Assembly: GCA_963810485.1 (NCBI GenBank)
Contig: CAWENQ010000008.1
Location: 1 to 64,000, forward strand
From: DATKFM01 sp963810485
Lineage (GTDB): Bacteria > Pseudomonadota > Alphaproteobacteria > Dongiales > Dongiaceae
Length of the DNA: 64,000 nucleotides
Reading direction: 5' to 3'
Both the position numbers and the translations under genes were made by a program. Position 1 is the first letter of the stretch. Every line of letters begins with the position of its first letter. Below are positions 21,090 to 30,662 of the stretch, piece by piece. Below the pieces are notes generated by a model, which saw nothing but the letters and a program-made list of their open reading frames with translations, was not told where the DNA came from and searched no databases.

Positions 21090-21731
21090 ATGCTGAAAAT
21101 CTGGGGCCGCGCCAATTCGATGAATGTGCAGAAGGCCATGTGGGCCGTGGGTGAGCTGGGCATTCCCCATGAGCGCATCGATGCCGGCGGCAAGTTCGGC
21201 GGGCTCGATGCGCCGCAATATCTGGCGATGAATCCGAACAAGCGCATTCCCACCATCGACGACAGCGGCGCCATCGTCTGGGAATCCGGCGCGGTCGTGC
21301 GCTATCTCGCAGCCCGCTATGGCAGCGGCAGCCTGTGGCCGGCTGATCCGGCGGAGCGCGCCCGCGCCGACCAGTGGATGGACTGGAAGCAGACCACGCT
21401 GTCGCCGCCGCTGTCAGTGGTGTTCATGGGTCTCGTGCGCACTGCGGCTGACAAGCGCAATCAAGCGGCGATCGATGCCGCGGCGGTGGAACTCGGCGCG
21501 CTGTATGGCCTGATCGACAAGCAGCTCAAGGGCCGGAAATTCATTGCCGGCGATTATCTCACCATCGGTGACATTCCCATTGGCGCCACCTGCTATCGCT
21601 ATTTCACCCTGCCGATTGCGCGGCCGGCGATGCCGAACCTGGAGGCCTGGTACAAGCGCTTGCAGGAACGGCCGGCCTACCGGCAGCACGTCATGGTTTC
21701 CTATGAGGACCTGCGTGTACCCGGAGCCTGA
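21090..21731 (+). CDS. Glutathione S-transferase family protein
   Basis: 213 residues. The N-terminal thioredoxin-like domain begins MLKIWGRANSMNVQKAMWAV, with Ser10 in the catalytic region. PTIDDSGAIVWESGAVVRYL holds the cis-proline and the ES pair that binds the gamma-glutamyl group. The all-helical C-terminal domain has FIAGDYLTIGDIPIGA, the N-capping box (TIGDI) of GST folds. AGGAGTGACC precedes the ATG. Cytosolic. The substrate is unknown; it is a stand-alone gene with its own spacing. Confidence 0.88.
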   Translation: MLKIWGRANSMNVQKAMWAVGELGIPHERIDAGGKFGGLDAPQYLAMNPNKRIPTIDDSGAIVWESGAVVRYLAARYGSGSLWPADPAERARADQWMDWKQTTLSPPLSVVFMGLVRTAADKRNQAAIDAAAVELGALYGLIDKQLKGRKFIAGDYLTIGDIPIGATCYRYFTLPIARPAMPNLEAWYKRLQERPAYRQHVMVSYEDLRVPGA

Positions 21732-21836
21732 AGCGTCGCGTATTCTGGTGGCTTGATCGAACCAATGGTTCGGGTCACTGTCGCCCGCTGTCCTTCTCCT
21801 CGCCGCTGAACGCCACAGAAGCCGAGATCTTTTCCC

Positions 21837-22778
21837 ATGACCGCGCGTCCGATCATCATCGACACCGATCCCGGCCAGGACGATGCCGTGGCCATCCTGC
21901 TGGCGCTGGCCAGCCCGCAGGAGCTGGAGGTCATCGGCATCACGGCCATCGCCGGCAATGTGCCGCTGGTGCTGACCGAAAAGAACGCCCGCCGCATCTG
22001 TGAGCTGGCGGGCCGTCCCGATATCAAGGTCTATGCTGGCGCCGAGCAGCCGCTGATCCTGCCGCTGCAAACCGCCGAAGCAGTGCATGGCGCCACCGGC
22101 CTGGATGGCCCCGACCTGCCGGAGCCGAAAATGCAAACCGCGCAGGGCCACGCCGCCGATTTCCTGGTCGATACGCTGCGCGCCCGGCCGGTCGGCACGG
22201 TGACGCTCTGCCTGCTCGGGCCGCACACCAATCTGGCGCTGGCGATGGTCAAGGCGCCCGACATCGTGCCGCGCATCCGCGAGATCGTGATGATGGGTGG
22301 CGCGGTATTCGAGGGCGGCAACTCGACCCCTTCGGCGGAATTCAACATCCTGGTGGATCCCCACGCCGCCGATGTGGTGTTCCGCTCCGGCGTGCCGATC
22401 ACCGTCATGCCTCTGGATGTCAGCCACAAGGCGCTGACCACCCGCGCGCGCGTCGACCGCATCCGCGCGCTCGGCACGCCGGTCGCGACCGCGGTGGCCA
22501 AGATGCTGGAGTTCTTCGAGCGCTATGACGAGCAGAAATACGGCACCGACGGCGCGCCGCTGCACGATCCCTGCGTCATCTCCTTCCTGCTGCAGCCCGG
22601 CCTGTTCAAGGGCCGCAAGGTCAATGTCGCCATCGAAACCGCCAGCCCGCTCACCCTCGGCATGACCGTGACCGACTGGTGGAAGGTGACCGACCGCGCG
22701 CCCAATGCGACGGTCATGACTGACATCGACGCCGATGCCTATTATCGGCTGCTGACCGAGCGGCTGGCCCGGCTCTAG
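21837..22778 (+). CDS. Nucleoside hydrolase
   Basis: 313 residues. IIIDTDPGQDDAVAILLALA carries the DxDxxxDD calcium-binding signature (Asp9, Asp11, Asp15, Asp16). LCLLGPHTNLALA and MMGGAVFEGGNSTPSAEFNI are standard IunH/Rih blocks, and FNILVDPHAADVVF gives the usual aspartate after the NI pair. HDPCVISFLLQP near residue 243 has the histidine common in this family. It cleaves the N-glycosidic bond of ribonucleosides to base plus ribose in nucleotide salvage. The base preference cannot be read from sequence by eye. Intact. Confidence 0.92.
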   Translation: MTARPIIIDTDPGQDDAVAILLALASPQELEVIGITAIAGNVPLVLTEKNARRICELAGRPDIKVYAGAEQPLILPLQTAEAVHGATGLDGPDLPEPKMQTAQGHAADFLVDTLRARPVGTVTLCLLGPHTNLALAMVKAPDIVPRIREIVMMGGAVFEGGNSTPSAEFNILVDPHAADVVFRSGVPITVMPLDVSHKALTTRARVDRIRALGTPVATAVAKMLEFFERYDEQKYGTDGAPLHDPCVISFLLQPGLFKGRKVNVAIETASPLTLGMTVTDWWKVTDRAPNATVMTDIDADAYYRLLTERLARL

Positions 22779-23131
22779 CGCGCTGCTTCGCGGCCGCACG
22801 CCTAAAAACGCGAACAATTTCCAGTTGTTGCAGGCGCCCGGCGCGGTCTGCCGCGGCGCCGGCCGCGGCTGTTTCCGACAGCCCAATTTCTGACCGGTAT
22901 CGGCCCGGGAGGCGCATTTCGCGCTTGCGGGCGAAAACGGCCTGCGCCTATCCTGAATTCAATGAGGGGAAACAAAGTTGATACGTGGGAATAAAGGGTA
23001 TCCCGGGCCGGAATCGGCTGGCCGTGGGGTGCTTGGTCACGGCTCCGTCCCGCCGGGACGGATAAGTGGGAGCGTCCGGCAGGAAACATAAGTCCCGGGC
23101 CGGGCTTTGGGACAATCAACAATAAGCGGGG
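22779..23131. other. 353-bp gene-free region upstream of the Amt gene
   Basis: No convincing frame. It holds several GC-rich inverted stretches (for example TCCCGCCGGGACGGA near 23048) and a purine-rich leader. I looked for a sigma-54 element, expected for nitrogen-regulated amt genes, and found only an off-spaced GG...GC near 23020. It is probably the promoter and leader of the downstream channel gene. Confidence 0.4.
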
Positions 23132-24598
23132 ATGGCAATGTCTGATCTAGCTGGGTCACTAAGTATCATCTTCACCGAGTTCTACTACTGGATCACGGTC
23201 GTCATAATGTTCCTGATTCATGTCGGCTTTTGCACGTACGAAGTCGGCGTAAGCCGTCGCAAGAACCACATGGCCACGCTGATGAAGAACGCGATGGTCA
23301 TCCCGGTGGTCAGCGTCACGTTCTTTCTGTTCGGCTGGTGGATCTATTTTGCGATGCCGAACGGCTGGCCGTTCTTCGGCGATATCGTGCCGTCTCCCTG
23401 GGCGACTCCCTGGAGTGAACTCATGGGTGCCCATTTCGGCGGTGCCGCCAGCGATCCGGCCTTGACGGCAGCGCTTAACGATCCCGCCACGACGGGCACG
23501 TACGGAGCTTTGTCGCCTGGATACTGGGCGCGGCTCAACGGCGTGTTCTGGGCGGCATTCCTGCTGTTCTCCTGGACTACCGCCTCGATCGTTTCGGGAT
23601 CGATTATCGAACGGGTGAAATCTGGCGCCTTCTGGATTATCGCTGCGATGCTCGGATCGTTCACCTGGATCTTGGACGCATCCTGGGGCTGGCACTTCGC
23701 CGGTTGGATGGTGCGGGATCTTGGCTATCACGATGCGTATGCTTCGGGCGTCGTGCATGCCATTGCCGGCGGCACTTGCCTGGCGGTCCTGATCAACCTC
23801 GGGCCCCGCATCGGCAAGTTCAAAGCCGACGGCACGCCGCGGAACATTCCGCCGCAGAATCCCTGGCTGGTCTGCATCGGCCTGTTCCTGATCTATACCG
23901 GCTTCTGGGGATTCTATGCCGCCTGCAACATTCCAATATTCGACGTGCAGGCCGGGGATGGCGTATTCTTCTCGGCGACCAATATCTATCTGCAGCCGAC
24001 GTCGCTGTCCGCCATCACCTTCAACTTCATCATGTCGTTGAGTGGCGGACTGATGGCGGCCTACGTGATGTCGAAGGGCGATCCATTCTGGACCTTCTCC
24101 GGTGGCCTCGCCGGCGTGATTGCAGCATCAGCGGGCAACGATCTCTATCATCCGATTGAAGCGATGTTGGTCGGCGCAGTGATCGTCGTCATCATCTACA
24201 AGCTGCACTACTGGGTCGAACGGCGCTTCAAGATCGATGACGCGGTAGGTGCGGTCGCAGTGCATGGATATGCCGGCTTCCTCGGCGTCTGTGCGGCGGG
24301 CTTCCTGCTGTGGGGCTATCCCTCGTCGCCCGATGCCTTGTTGGGACATGATCCCGCATGGGCGTCGGTCACGCCTTGGGGCCAGTTCATTGGCGCCGTC
24401 ATCATGTTCTTCGTGCTTGGCTTTATCCCGGGCTACATCATGTCCTGGATTCTGAAGAAGGCCGGTCTGCTGCGCGTGCCGCGCGAGGTCGAACTCGCCG
24501 GACTCGACTATCACACGCAGTCGGTCGTCATGCAGGAGGACAGGGACATCATTGCGGCATCGCTCGAGGCGGGACGGTCTCCCGCCGCGGCTCAGTAA
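23132..24598 (+). CDS. Divergent ammonium transporter (Amt family)
   Basis: 488 residues, about 11 membrane helices. The twin pore histidines of Amt proteins are found at His209 (VVHAIAGG) and His378 (AVAVHGYAGFLG). GSIIERVKSGAFWII matches the conserved GA(V/I)(A/V)ER block. The N-terminus (YEVGVSRRKNHMATLMKN) and the long loop at residues 75-130 differ from standard AmtB, so it is a distant subfamily. The cytoplasmic tail keeps LRVPREVELAGLDYHTQ, the GlnK-contact type of sequence, yet no glnK lies nearby; a small membrane-protein gene follows instead. It conducts ammonium or a methylated amine across the inner membrane. The ATG at 23138 has better spacing from GGGGA than 23132. Confidence 0.88.
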   Translation: MAMSDLAGSLSIIFTEFYYWITVVIMFLIHVGFCTYEVGVSRRKNHMATLMKNAMVIPVVSVTFFLFGWWIYFAMPNGWPFFGDIVPSPWATPWSELMGAHFGGAASDPALTAALNDPATTGTYGALSPGYWARLNGVFWAAFLLFSWTTASIVSGSIIERVKSGAFWIIAAMLGSFTWILDASWGWHFAGWMVRDLGYHDAYASGVVHAIAGGTCLAVLINLGPRIGKFKADGTPRNIPPQNPWLVCIGLFLIYTGFWGFYAACNIPIFDVQAGDGVFFSATNIYLQPTSLSAITFNFIMSLSGGLMAAYVMSKGDPFWTFSGGLAGVIAASAGNDLYHPIEAMLVGAVIVVIIYKLHYWVERRFKIDDAVGAVAVHGYAGFLGVCAAGFLLWGYPSSPDALLGHDPAWASVTPWGQFIGAVIMFFVLGFIPGYIMSWILKKAGLLRVPREVELAGLDYHTQSVVMQEDRDIIAASLEAGRSPAAAQ

Positions 24599-24620
24599 TC
24601 CGGTATCGGAGGGATAAATC

Positions 24621-24857
24621 ATGAGCACTGGAAACTTCGCGAACTGGGACGGCGATCTGACGCAGTTGGGCGCGATCTATCCGTTCGTTGGATCGGAAAT
24701 GCTGTTGGTCATCCTTGCCATTATCTTCTGGATCGGATGGCACATCCTGCAGATCCGCGCCGAGAACCGGCAACTTGACGATGAAGCAAGACAGCTAAGG
24801 CAGGGCAATAACCTGCAGAAGGCGGTCGAAACCGAGCGCGTCATCGAACGGTTCTAA
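24621..24857 (+). CDS. Small membrane protein partnered with the Amt channel
   Basis: 78 residues. One membrane helix spans about residues 24-45 (GSEMLLVILAIIFWIGWHIL). It is followed by a charged heptad-like tail (IRAENRQLDDEARQLRQ) that could form a coiled coil. GGAGGG lies seven bases before the ATG. It starts 22 bp after the channel gene and is followed at once by a strong terminator, so the two form a closed two-gene operon. I do not recognise the family. A regulatory or assembly subunit of the channel is inference from linkage. Confidence 0.7.
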   Translation: MSTGNFANWDGDLTQLGAIYPFVGSEMLLVILAIIFWIGWHILQIRAENRQLDDEARQLRQGNNLQKAVETERVIERF

Positions 24858-24879
24858 CAGGCGATAACTTTGTCGGATG

Positions 24880-24917
24880 CGGGCGCCGGATCGATTTCCG
24901 GCGCCCGTTTTCTTTCT
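24880..24917 (+). terminator. Rho-independent terminator after the Amt pair
   Basis: Perfect 11-bp arms CGGGCGCCGGA (24880-24890) and TCCGGCGCCCG (24897-24907), a 6-base loop and TTTTCTTTCT. Confidence 0.93.
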
Positions 24918-25305
24918 GCGGAATGCTGGCGCTGGGAGCGTTGACCAATTCTCAACCGGTAACCTTGGGGCCCACCATATTCCTTGATGCTGTCCGGCGG
25001 ATTGATCGGACACGCCCTAGCGGCATATAAACGTGGCGCCGCCATTCAACGCTACAAAGTACAAGAACGGACCCAGGGCGGGGGCCGAAGGTAACAGGGG
25101 TACAGTCAGGTCATGGGGAGCCGCCGGGCGATTCTTGCGGCCAAGTCACATCGGGACCTTGCCTGCCGGACGCGCAGTTCGCCTGTGTCGTGCCGCAAGG
25201 CCAATCTGACGCCTCGTTTCTCGATTGCAATGCATACAGATTTGCCGCCACGCGCGAATCGCGGACGGGCGGCGTCTAACTTGTCGGTCAAACAGGGAGC
25301 ATAGG
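24918..25305. other. 388-bp gene-free region upstream of the APC permease
   Basis: No believable frame and no clear repeat. TTGACC at about 24940 and TTGATG near 24985 could be -35 elements, but neither has a good -10. It presumably holds the permease promoter. A GGGAGC ribosome-binding site ends it at 25295-25300. Confidence 0.4.
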
Positions 25306-27015
25306 ATGTCAACAATAGTGACCGGATCGGACCAGCAGCTGCACAGAACGATCGATTGGAAGGGCGCCTTCTGGGTCGCCAGCGGCGTTCCGGCGCTGGT
25401 TCTCTTCTCCATCGGCGGTATCGGCGGTGTCGGCGGCACGGCAGCCTTCGGCATCTGGGCCGTCTCGATGCTCCTGGGTTTCATCCAGTCCTTCACCTAT
25501 GCGGAGATTGCCGGCCTGTTTCCGAACAAGTCGGGCGGGGCCTCCGTCTATGGCGCCGCTGCCTGGATCAAGTACGGCAAGTTCATCGCCCCGCTTTCGG
25601 TGTGGTGCAATTGGCTGGCCTGGACGCCGGTTCTGTCTCTCGGCTGCGCGATCGCGGCCGGTTATATTCTCAACGGCATTGCACCCATTCCCGGCGCAGA
25701 CTCGCCGGCTGTGGTCGCGTGGCTCGCCGATCCGGCAAATGCGACGACGATTGCCGGTATGACGCCGGAAGATGCGTCGGCCGCGGCAATCGGCGCACTG
25801 ACGCCGATGCTTCAGACTTGGAACCTGTTCACCTTCGAGATCGAAGGCTTCACGGCATTCTCGATCGGAACGCCGTTCTTTATCGGCGCCGTCCTCATGC
25901 TGATTGTATTTGCCATTCAGCATCGCGGAATCCTCAACACCGCCAAGACGCAGATGATCATTGGCCTGGTAATCATCATCACGATGCTGATCTTCGGCAT
26001 CGTGCCTTTGATCCAGGGCAAGGTGCTGGCAGCGAATTTCACGCCGCTCGCGCCGATCAACGGCGAGTGGAATTTGGAAGGCTGGACCTGGGTGTTCGGC
26101 GGCCTGTTCATCGCCGCCTGGTCGACATACGCCTTTGAGACTTCCATCTGCTACACCCGGGAATTCAAGAATCCGGCGACGGATACTTTCAAGGCGATCT
26201 TCTATTCCGGTCTGCTTTGCATCCTGATCTACATCCTCGTGCCCTTCACCTTCCAGGGCGTGCTCGGCGTGGCCGGAATGACTGATCCGGCCGTCGTCGC
26301 AGGTACCGGCGTCGCAGCCGCCATGGCGCATATGATCGGCGGCGGTCCTACACTTGAGGGCATCCTCGTCATCCTGATGATCCTGGCACTGCTGCTCGCG
26401 ATCATGACGGCAATGGCGGGGTCTTCGCGCACGCTCTATCAGGGTTCGGTTGACGGATGGCTGCCGCGTTATCTCAGCAAAGTGAATAGCCATGGCGCAC
26501 CGACCCGCGCCATGTGGACCGACCTTTGCTTCAACTTGATCCTGCTGAGCTTCGCCGCTTCCGACGCGGGCAGCTATTACATCATCCTCGCCCTATCGAA
26601 CTGCGGCTATATCATCTTCAACTTCCTGAACCTGCACTCCGGATGGATTCATCGCATGGATTCCGGCCATGTGCGGCGACCCTACCGGGCGCCGAACTTC
26701 ATCCTCGCCCTCGGCGCCATCTTCGCCTTCCTGAACGCGTTCCTGATGGGAGCAGGCGCGGCGGTATGGGACCTGGATCCGGAGAAGGGCATCGATCCCC
26801 TGTGGGGTGGGTTGATCGCGGCAGCCCTGATCATTCCCGTCTTCTGGTACCGGCACTATGTGCAGGACGGCGGCAAGTTCCCGCCGCAGATGATGGAAGA
26901 TCTGGGGCTTAAAGAGGGGCAGGGCCTGGGCGAACGAAAGGCCGGCATGCTGCCCTATGTCGTTTTGATTGCCGGCTTGGCCGTGGTCCTGATCGCAAAA
27001 TGGATCGTCGGCTGA
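25306..27015 (+). CDS. APC-superfamily amino acid permease
   Basis: 569 residues with about 12-13 membrane helices. ASGVPALVLFSIGGIGGVGG occupies the helix-1 position where APC transporters bind the amino-acid carboxylate. SFTYAEIAGLFPNKSGGASV is the conserved helix-2/loop block (AE.....P.SGG). LLAIMTAMAGSSRTLYQGSV and DGWLPRYLSKVNSHGAPTRA match the cytoplasmic loop of amino-acid permeases. It imports an amino acid or amine by ion coupling in the inner membrane; the substrate is unknown. Start chosen at ATG 25306 with CAGGGAGC before it. Its place after the Amt operon suggests nitrogen acquisition. Confidence 0.88.
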   Translation: MSTIVTGSDQQLHRTIDWKGAFWVASGVPALVLFSIGGIGGVGGTAAFGIWAVSMLLGFIQSFTYAEIAGLFPNKSGGASVYGAAAWIKYGKFIAPLSVWCNWLAWTPVLSLGCAIAAGYILNGIAPIPGADSPAVVAWLADPANATTIAGMTPEDASAAAIGALTPMLQTWNLFTFEIEGFTAFSIGTPFFIGAVLMLIVFAIQHRGILNTAKTQMIIGLVIIITMLIFGIVPLIQGKVLAANFTPLAPINGEWNLEGWTWVFGGLFIAAWSTYAFETSICYTREFKNPATDTFKAIFYSGLLCILIYILVPFTFQGVLGVAGMTDPAVVAGTGVAAAMAHMIGGGPTLEGILVILMILALLLAIMTAMAGSSRTLYQGSVDGWLPRYLSKVNSHGAPTRAMWTDLCFNLILLSFAASDAGSYYIILALSNCGYIIFNFLNLHSGWIHRMDSGHVRRPYRAPNFILALGAIFAFLNAFLMGAGAAVWDLDPEKGIDPLWGGLIAAALIIPVFWYRHYVQDGGKFPPQMMEDLGLKEGQGLGERKAGMLPYVVLIAGLAVVLIAKWIVG

Positions 27016-27047
27016 GCTGGAATTGACGCAAGCCTGACAAGTCTAGA

Positions 27048-27080
27048 CGGCGGGGCTTTCGCAGGCCCCGCCGTTTCCGT
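27048..27080. terminator. Bidirectional terminator between APC and DMT genes
   Basis: Arms CGGCGGGGC (27048-27056) and GCCCCGCCG (27065-27073) followed by TTTCCGTT on the plus strand, lying between two convergent genes. Confidence 0.8.
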
Positions 27081-27081
27081 T

Positions 27082-28002
27082 CTAGCTCTCTACCTGCGCC
27101 GCCTTGCGTTCCCGGTACATGACATAGAGGCCGCTGGCGGCCAGCACCGCCGTTCCCCCCAGCGTCGACCATCCCGGCACGTCGCCGAACCAGACAAAGC
27201 CGACGATCGCCGCCCAGACGAGCTGGAGATAGACGAACGGCGCCAGCAGCGCCGCGGGCGCCAGCGTCAGCGCGCGGATCAGGATGTAGTGGGCGACGCC
27301 GCCGACCGCGCCGACCAGGATCATCAGCATCCAACCCTGCAGATCGGGATTGCGCCATTGCCCGGGAATGAGCACGACGATGGTCGTGACCAGCAAGCCG
27401 ACGGAAACCGAGTGGGCGAGCGTCGTCACAGAGGAATCATAGCGGCTCAGAATCCGAGTCGTGATCTGATAAAGCGCAAAACAGACCGCGCTACCCAGCG
27501 GCAGCAGATAGGCCCAATGGATCATGCCGAATCCCGGCCGGATGATCAGCATGACCGCGAGAAAGCCGACGATGACCGCGGCCCAGCGGCGCGGTCCTAC
27601 CTTCTCTCCCAGCAACGGCACGGAGAACGCCGCCACCAGCAGCGGCGAAACGAAGCCGATGGCCGTTGCCTCGGCCAGGGGGATGTAGCTGACCGCAGCA
27701 AAGAAGAACACCGTCGAGCCCAGCATCAGGGCCGAGCGCAGCAGCTGCAGTTTCAGCCGCGAGGTGCGCAGAACGGTGGTGACCGACTGCCGGCGGAGAA
27801 ACGCCGGCAGGATCGCCAGATGGAACAGATAGCGGGCCCAGCTGATCTGCCAGATGTTGTAGTCCGCCGTCAGCGCCTTGCCCGTGGCATCCATGATCAC
27901 GAACAGGAACACTGCGAGGAGCATGAGCAGAATGCCGCGCAACGGCGTATGCACGGCCGCAGCCGGCGCCAATGCAGGGGCGATATCGGAGGAGGGCGCC
28001 AT
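27082..28002 (-). CDS. DMT-superfamily (EamA) transporter
   Basis: 306 residues with ten predicted membrane helices in two EamA repeats. The first repeat is marked by LLAVFLFVIMDATGKALTAD and LAEATAIGFVSPLLVAAFSV, the second by LAPAALLAPFVYLQLVWAAI and GFVWFGDVPGWSTLGG. This is the usual drug/metabolite exporter layout. Inner membrane. Such proteins often export amino acids or metabolites, but the substrate cannot be told. It starts 20 bp beyond the stop of the antiporter gene on the same strand and may be cotranscribed with it. Confidence 0.88.
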   Translation of the reverse strand: MAPSSDIAPALAPAAAVHTPLRGILLMLLAVFLFVIMDATGKALTADYNIWQISWARYLFHLAILPAFLRRQSVTTVLRTSRLKLQLLRSALMLGSTVFFFAAVSYIPLAEATAIGFVSPLLVAAFSVPLLGEKVGPRRWAAVIVGFLAVMLIIRPGFGMIHWAYLLPLGSAVCFALYQITTRILSRYDSSVTTLAHSVSVGLLVTTIVVLIPGQWRNPDLQGWMLMILVGAVGGVAHYILIRALTLAPAALLAPFVYLQLVWAAIVGFVWFGDVPGWSTLGGTAVLAASGLYVMYRERKAAQVES

Positions 28003-28022
28003 GCCGGCCTGTCAGATCCCGG

Positions 28023-30524
28023 TCACACCGGCTGCGCGGCGCTGGCGGCGACGCCGAGACGGTGCCGCGCGGCCTCGTCGATGGCGGCCCGCAGTTGCGG
28101 ATCGCTGTCGACGATGCGGTTGAAATCGCGGGCCTGCAGCACCAGCAGATGGCAGTAGCCGATGGCGGTCACGTCGGCCATGCGCGGCATATTGTGCAGC
28201 AGCGCGATCTCGCCGAAGAAGTCGCCGCTGCCCAGCCGCGCCGGCTCCGGCCGCACCATCACCTCGACAGCGCCGGAGGCGATGAAATACATGGCGTCGC
28301 CGTGCTCGTCCTTGGCGACGATGCGGGTACCCGGCACGACAAAGCGCGGCCGCAGCAGCCGGGCCAGCTCGGCACGGCGCGGCGGATCGAACTGGGCGAA
28401 CAGCGGCACCCGGCCGATCAGTTGATCGCTCTGCAGCTGGACATCAAGCGGTGGGCTGAGGTCGATGCCGCGCCAGCGCTCGCCGATGCGGCGCCGCAGG
28501 TCGGTATGCACTTCGCCGCTGATCAGGGATTGGGACAGCATGGAATCGAATTCGTCGGCCTCGAGCTGCGCCGCCACGCGCTCGAGATAGCGCCGCTCCA
28601 GCGCCTGGGCGTAGTCGGGATATTGCAGCTTCATCGCCTCCAGCGCCTGCTCGATACGGTCGAGCCGTTGCTCGATGATCTCCGAGAGCTTCTTGCCGGT
28701 GTCGGCGCCGAGGAGCGGCGTCAGCTGGCGCCGGGTGAAGACGACCAGCTGCCGCACCACCATGTTGGAAATGAGCAAGGCTTCGAAGCGGTGCGACAAG
28801 GCATAGGCCAGCGACCGGCTGTGGCCGGTGCGCTGCTGCAGCCACACCGCGGCCCGCAGCGACCGGGTGTATCGCAGGGCGTGACGCGTCGCCGTTTCGT
28901 AACCGGCGGCGCCGCCGACCTTGGCGCCGTCGATCAGCCATCCGGTCCGCGCCAGCAGGCGCTGGATGATCTGGCGGGAAATCGTGCGGGCCTTGAACCG
29001 CTTCATCAGCAGGCGTTGCTCCCGCTGTGCCAGCGCGATGCAGCCGATGTCCAGCAACTGCGCCGGGGTAAGATCGGCCTCGGTGCGCAGGCGCTCCTGC
29101 GCCCGTTCGATCCGCTGCTTATACTCGTCATCGATTACCGACGTCGCCGGCTCGCTCAACCCATCGCTGGCCGCCGCGCTGTCGATGCCCTCCTTGATCG
29201 CCGTCAGCGACACCAGCAAGGCGCGGTCGCGCAGCACCTTTTCCACCGGCGTCAGCTTGTCGAGGCCAAGCAGCTTCAGCAGCGGCCGCAGGGTGGTGCC
29301 GTTGACGAAGATCGTGAACAGCACGAGGCCGGTGGTCAGCACGCCGACGAAATGCCTGACATCGGCGGGCAGGTTCGTCGCTTCGTTGATCGCCAGAGCC
29401 AGCGCCAGGGAGATGGCGCCGCGCAACCCGCCCCACAGCATGACGGTGCTGTAGGGAAGGCTGACCTGCTCGGCCAGCTTGGCCATGGTCAGCAATGGCA
29501 GCATGCCGAAGATGACGACCGTGCGCGCCAGCAAGGTGCCGACGATGACGAGGACCAGCAACCCGACATCGTGCAGCGTGATATCCGCCAGCAGGCGCGG
29601 CGCCAGCATGGCGGCAAGGATGAAGATCAGCGAACTGGCCCAGAAACCGAGCTGTTCCCAGGTTTCCACCAAGTGATCCCAGGTGGTCGGCGTCACGCGC
29701 ACCCGGCCATAGGCGCCCATGACCAGCCCGGCAGTCACCACTGCGACGACGCCGGAGACATGGAGATAATGCTCGCCGGCCACGAACACAAAATAGGCCA
29801 GTGAAACGGTCAGGGTAATCTCGGCGAAGCGCAGGCCGCGCAGCAGCCCGACCAGCTCGCAGGCGACGCGTGCCATAACAAAGCCCAGCGCCGCGCCGCC
29901 GAGAAAATTCTTCAGGAAGGCGATGCTGGTACCGAGAACGTCGGCCTCGCGCTCGCCTGTCAGCATGGCCAGCAGCAGCGCGAACAGCGCGAGGGCGGCG
30001 GCGTCGTTGAACAGGCTTTCGCCTTCGACCAGCACCGACAGCCGCCGCGGCGCGCCGATATCGCGGAAGATGCCGACGACAGCCACCGGATCGGTAGTGG
30101 CGACGACGGAACCCAGCAGCAGGCAGGCGATCAGCCCGACGCCGCTGACCGGCGCCAGCATGAAACCGACGAATAGCGTGGTGACGATCACCGCCACTAC
30201 CGCCAGCAACAGAATGGGCGCGAGATCGTCGATCAGCCGCCGCACGTCGATCACCAGCGCGGCTTCAAACAGCAAGGTCGGCAGGAAGATGAAGATGAAC
30301 AGGCCGGGCGACAGCTTGATGCCCCTGAGGGCGGCGATGAAATCGCCCGCCATGCCTGTGGGCTCCACATTGCTGACGCCGGCGACAACGATGCCGAGCG
30401 CGCAGCCGGTCACGGCCAGCAGAACGGAGAAGGGCAGCCTCAGCCGCCGCGCGATGGCGGGCAGAAAGCTGACGATGGCGAGAAGGCCGGAAAATCCGAG
30501 GACGGTGAGAGCGATTTCGTGCAT
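28023..30524 (-). CDS. CPA1 Na+/H+ antiporter with C-terminal cyclic-nucleotide domain
   Basis: 833 residues. The N-terminal 430 form a 12-13-helix NhaP/NHE domain with VVATTDPVAVVGIF (ion-binding TDP) and LVEGESLFNDAAALALFALL (the ND pair of electroneutral exchangers). A long helical cytosolic region spans residues about 440-700. At the C-terminus a cyclic-nucleotide-binding domain has FFGEIALLHNMPRMADVTA, with Glu772 and Arg781 in the positions that contact the cyclic nucleotide ribose and phosphate. This layout resembles plant SOS1 and sperm NHE. Predicted to exchange Na+ for H+ at the inner membrane under cAMP or cGMP control. A CHASE2 adenylate cyclase lies 3 kb upstream on the same strand. 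Confidence 0.9.
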   Translation of the reverse strand: MHEIALTVLGFSGLLAIVSFLPAIARRLRLPFSVLLAVTGCALGIVVAGVSNVEPTGMAGDFIAALRGIKLSPGLFIFIFLPTLLFEAALVIDVRRLIDDLAPILLLAVVAVIVTTLFVGFMLAPVSGVGLIACLLLGSVVATTDPVAVVGIFRDIGAPRRLSVLVEGESLFNDAAALALFALLLAMLTGEREADVLGTSIAFLKNFLGGAALGFVMARVACELVGLLRGLRFAEITLTVSLAYFVFVAGEHYLHVSGVVAVVTAGLVMGAYGRVRVTPTTWDHLVETWEQLGFWASSLIFILAAMLAPRLLADITLHDVGLLVLVIVGTLLARTVVIFGMLPLLTMAKLAEQVSLPYSTVMLWGGLRGAISLALALAINEATNLPADVRHFVGVLTTGLVLFTIFVNGTTLRPLLKLLGLDKLTPVEKVLRDRALLVSLTAIKEGIDSAAASDGLSEPATSVIDDEYKQRIERAQERLRTEADLTPAQLLDIGCIALAQREQRLLMKRFKARTISRQIIQRLLARTGWLIDGAKVGGAAGYETATRHALRYTRSLRAAVWLQQRTGHSRSLAYALSHRFEALLISNMVVRQLVVFTRRQLTPLLGADTGKKLSEIIEQRLDRIEQALEAMKLQYPDYAQALERRYLERVAAQLEADEFDSMLSQSLISGEVHTDLRRRIGERWRGIDLSPPLDVQLQSDQLIGRVPLFAQFDPPRRAELARLLRPRFVVPGTRIVAKDEHGDAMYFIASGAVEVMVRPEPARLGSGDFFGEIALLHNMPRMADVTAIGYCHLLVLQARDFNRIVDSDPQLRAAIDEAARHRLGVAASAAQPV

Positions 30525-30662
30525 AGGCGCGATTAGCTGGCGCCCAGTCCCGGGATGCCGCCGGCGGCGGCCCTTCCGTCACTCAGCGCCCGGTCAAGCT
30601 AACCGCTCGGTCCCCCGGTCGCAAGTGATCGAACTCACGGAAATTGCAGCACAGGCCTGCGT

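Noticed and set aside
22990..23131. Sigma-54 promoter for the Amt gene
   Set aside because: The only GG...GC pair near 23020 has a 9-base gap instead of 10 and lacks the TGGCAC context.
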